In this document: in pieces, positions 62,440 through 64,000 of the stretch
Layout of the letters: each line of letters opens with the position of its first letter
Position numbering within the stretch: the stretch's first letter is position 1
NCBI GenBank assembly: GCA_020025825.1
Contig: JAHHRL010000001.1
Location: forward strand, 248,001 to 312,000
Length of the DNA: 64,000 bases
Source of the DNA: Faecalibacterium sp.
GTDB lineage: Bacteria > Bacillota > Clostridia > Oscillospirales > Ruminococcaceae
Direction of reading: 5' to 3'
Notes under the pieces: generated by a model
What the model saw: the letters and a program-made list of their open reading frames with translations, nothing else
Database searches by the model: none
What the model was told of the DNA's origin: nothing
Made by a program: the position numbers and the translations under genes

Positions 62440-63710
62440 ATCTGCAGCAAACAAATGATTATTTTATGTCTTGCCTGGTAGGAGTGCCGTATGGGCGCAC
62501 CGAGGCGAAGCCTTACTTTGATGCTGTACAATGTGAAAAAAGCAAGGTGCAATATATTGGTGTAGCGGGAACAGCCGGAAAAACGGCAGTTGTACAAATG
62601 GTTGCCGGAATTTTGCGTGAGGCTGGATTTTCCTGCGGTGCTTACACGGTAGGCGTATTACCGATTCAGCAGCGTATTGAAATTGGTGGCAAGGCAGTAG
62701 GCGCAAAAGAGCTGGAAGCCGCAGCTGCAAAACTGAGCAAGGTAGGGGAGGCACCTGCACGTACTGTGGCAGAGCTGGCCGCTGCATGTGCTTGCTTTAC
62801 GGCGGCAGGCTGCAAGTTTGCAGTTGTGGAATTGCCTGACCCGATGCTGGCGGGATTTTTCCCCAATATGCCGGTTTGTGCCGTTACGCAGATTGGCGAA
62901 GATGGTTCGGGATTTTCTTTGGAACGTTTGGCACATTCGGCGGCGGCGATGATGCGTAAGGACTGTACGGTTGTTACCACGCCTGCACAGGCAAAAGCTG
63001 CGGTTAGCGAATTGATTGTATGTGCAGCAAAGGCAGAATGTGAACTGAAAGTTCCTGAAATGGATGATTTGGAACTGAGCGGCGGCAAACGTTTGCTGCG
63101 CACAGTGGATTACGGCGGATATCCGTTCCTGCTGCCGCACATTGGTTCGTCCGCAGCAGAAAATGCTGCAATTGCGGTCGAAGTTGCACTGGCATTATGG
63201 CGCAAGGGGTACAACATCGAAGATGACCCGATTTTGGAGGGAGTACCCAAGGTTAGCGGAGAGTGCGGAATGCACTTTTTACGTCAGCGTCCCAAGATTG
63301 TGGCTGCACCCTGCCACAAACCAATGCAGGCTGTGGCTTTAGCACAGGTACTGGCTGCTGCAAAGGTGGACCGTGTTTGTGTTGTAGCAGGCTTAAGCAA
63401 CTGCATGGACACCGAAGCTTTTTTTGCGGCGCTGGAAAAAGGTTTTATCCCGGAGAAAGACCAAGACGAGAAAACAAAGATGGCCGGCATGAGCGAAAAT
63501 CCGATTGACAAGGTATATGTAGTGACGCCGGATGATGAGGATGCTGTCCCGGCGGAAGATGCAGAGGCAGATGCTCGTTTCCATTTTGAAACCGAAATTT
63601 GTGACACGCTGGAAACTGCCATGGCAAAGGCACGTGAAGACAAGGCGGACGTTCTTGTTGTATTGGGCGGAGAAGCTATTTGCCGTGCCGCAGCAAAGCT
63701 GTTCAAATAA
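62436..63710 (+). CDS. Divergent Mur-ligase/FolC-like protein
   Basis: 424 residues. The N-terminal part has a P-loop, YIGVAGTAGKTAVVQMV, resembling the GTxGK-S/T of Mur ligases and FolC. A Mur-type middle (PVCAVTQIGEDGSGFS, PHIGSSAAENAAIAVEVALAL) is followed by VAAPCHKPMQAVALAQVL in the C-terminal part. It sits where folC lies after valS in many Firmicutes. However, the FolC landmark EVGLGGRLDATN is absent (AVVELPDPMLAGFF in its place), as is GTNGKGS. Folylpolyglutamate synthase is possible, but a diverged or non-folate ligase must be considered. Overlaps vanZ by 4 nt. Confidence 0.75.
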   Translation: MNLQQTNDYFMSCLVGVPYGRTEAKPYFDAVQCEKSKVQYIGVAGTAGKTAVVQMVAGILREAGFSCGAYTVGVLPIQQRIEIGGKAVGAKELEAAAAKLSKVGEAPARTVAELAAACACFTAAGCKFAVVELPDPMLAGFFPNMPVCAVTQIGEDGSGFSLERLAHSAAAMMRKDCTVVTTPAQAKAAVSELIVCAAKAECELKVPEMDDLELSGGKRLLRTVDYGGYPFLLPHIGSSAAENAAIAVEVALALWRKGYNIEDDPILEGVPKVSGECGMHFLRQRPKIVAAPCHKPMQAVALAQVLAAAKVDRVCVVAGLSNCMDTEAFFAALEKGFIPEKDQDEKTKMAGMSENPIDKVYVVTPDDEDAVPAEDAEADARFHFETEICDTLETAMAKAREDKADVLVVLGGEAICRAAAKLFK

Positions 63711-63729
63711 GGTCTGCAAAAATAAAGGG

Positions 63730-63751
63730 CTTCCTTTTATATAAAAGGAAG
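63730..63751. repeat. 22-nt perfect palindrome
   Basis: CTTCCTTTTAT and its exact complement with no loop, 19 nt after the FolC-like stop. Could be a weak terminator (too AT-rich) or a dimeric operator; undecided. Confidence 0.5.
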
Positions 63752-63756
63752 TGAAG

Positions 63757-63798
63757 GCTCTGCATGAGGCTGCAACACAAGGCGGCTTTATGTGGAGC
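63757..63798 (+). other. Long hairpin with G-U pairs before spoIIAA
   Basis: 17 consecutive pairs between 63757-63773 and 63782-63798, loop AACACAAG. Six pairs are G-T, so it is a better helix as RNA than as DNA. Followed by TTTTATGTTT. Either a terminator for the ligase unit or part of an untranslated RNA. Confidence 0.45.
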
Positions 63799-63868
63799 TT
63801 TTATGTTTAAGAGAGTACCTTTTATAAGAAAATAAAAGCAGACGACTGGATATTCTAAAATATGCGGA

Positions 63869-63907
63869 AAAAATCCCGTACACTAATCGTAGTGTACGGG
63901 ATTTTTC
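63869..63907 (+). terminator. Perfect intrinsic terminator ahead of the SpoIIAA-like gene
   Basis: AAAAATCCCGTACACTA, ATCG loop, perfect complement, T run; 29 nt before the next start. Confidence 0.85.
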
Positions 63908-63935
63908 TATACCATGAGAGAAAGGAGACGGTGTG

Positions 63936-64000
63936 ATGGTAAAGGTGCGGTTCCAATCGGCGGGGGAAACGCTATATGCTTACCTTGCCGGTGAGATTGA
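63936..64000 (+). CDS. spoIIAA: Probable anti-sigma factor antagonist (SpoIIAA-like), partial
   Basis: Only the first 21 residues are in the window, MVKVRFQSAGETLYAYLAGE and one more. The pattern of a short strand, then L-x-A-Y-L-x-G-E-I followed by GA (probably Asp), is the opening of STAS-domain SpoIIAA proteins, which free sigma-F from SpoIIAB. AAGGAG lies 8 nt before the ATG. The terminator 29 nt upstream suggests it starts a new unit, possibly spoIIAA-spoIIAB-sigF. That would imply sporulation capacity, but the identification rests on 21 residues. Confidence 0.55.
   Translation, partial: MVKVRFQSAGETLYAYLAGEI

Overview
The window looks like chromosomal core sequence from a Gram-positive, low-to-middle GC Clostridia member, most likely a gut Oscillospiraceae/Ruminococcaceae relative (Faecalibacterium/Gemmiger/Subdoligranulum type). 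This rests on the T-box in front of valS, a tandem glycine riboswitch, a class B sortase, the short 'type 3' ProS, the DapL route to diaminopimelate, an Rrf2-NifS-NifU module, and a SpoIIAA-like start at the right edge. The species is inference; nothing in the sequence names it.

Layout. 0-10 kb: cinA and a membrane-anchored unknown; a metallophosphoesterase with a BMP-type protein that lacks a signal peptide; DUF1643, two PAP2 phosphatases, tRNA-Arg and tRNA-His, sortase B, a MATE transporter and an ASCH protein. 10-15 kb: Fe-S assembly (Rrf2 regulator, nifS, nifU), then sugar-phosphate genes (PfkB-type kinase, nagB). 14.5-26 kb: a heterodimeric ABC exporter coupled to a YhcH protein, dnaK, a HAD hydrolase, an AraC regulator, an ABC-F protein with one degenerate ATP site, and a Na+/amino-acid symporter behind a glycine riboswitch. 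26-39 kb: aldose epimerase, tcdA, proS, acpP, dapF-dapL, a second MATE, an AI-2E-type permease, a TrmH methylase, an M29 aminopeptidase and an acyltransferase. 39-48 kb: surface-polysaccharide precursors (glmM-glf-rfbC and glycosyltransferase-rfbA-rfbD-rfbB), interrupted by a convergent pfk and by tRNA-Gln and tRNA-Pro. 48-58 kb: a polyamine ABC importer (potA-B-C-D plus a second potD) between two cardiolipin synthases. 58-64 kb: a repeat-containing lipoprotein, T-box-valS, vanZ, a FolC/Mur-ligase-like gene and the start of a probable spoIIAA.

The most unusual signal is in the polyamine region. A 260-nt element occurs twice, with 4 differences: once in front of potA and once between the two potD genes. 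Each copy folds on paper into the same multibranched RNA, closed by a long-range helix, and each is followed by an intrinsic terminator just before the gene. The two terminators have diverged in sequence, yet one pair shows a compensatory double change (C-G to T-A). This is the layout of a riboswitch or attenuator, and I do not recognise the class. Copy 2 lies inside the transcription unit, 19 nt after the first potD stop, so it could control the second binding protein separately.

Other points worth a second look are the asymmetric active sites of the ABC-F protein and the ABC exporter, a FolC-like protein in the folC position without the usual FolC landmark, and hairpins in front of spoIIAA. 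I saw no CRISPR array, insertion sequence, prophage or rRNA. All calls come from reading the sequence; no database search was run.
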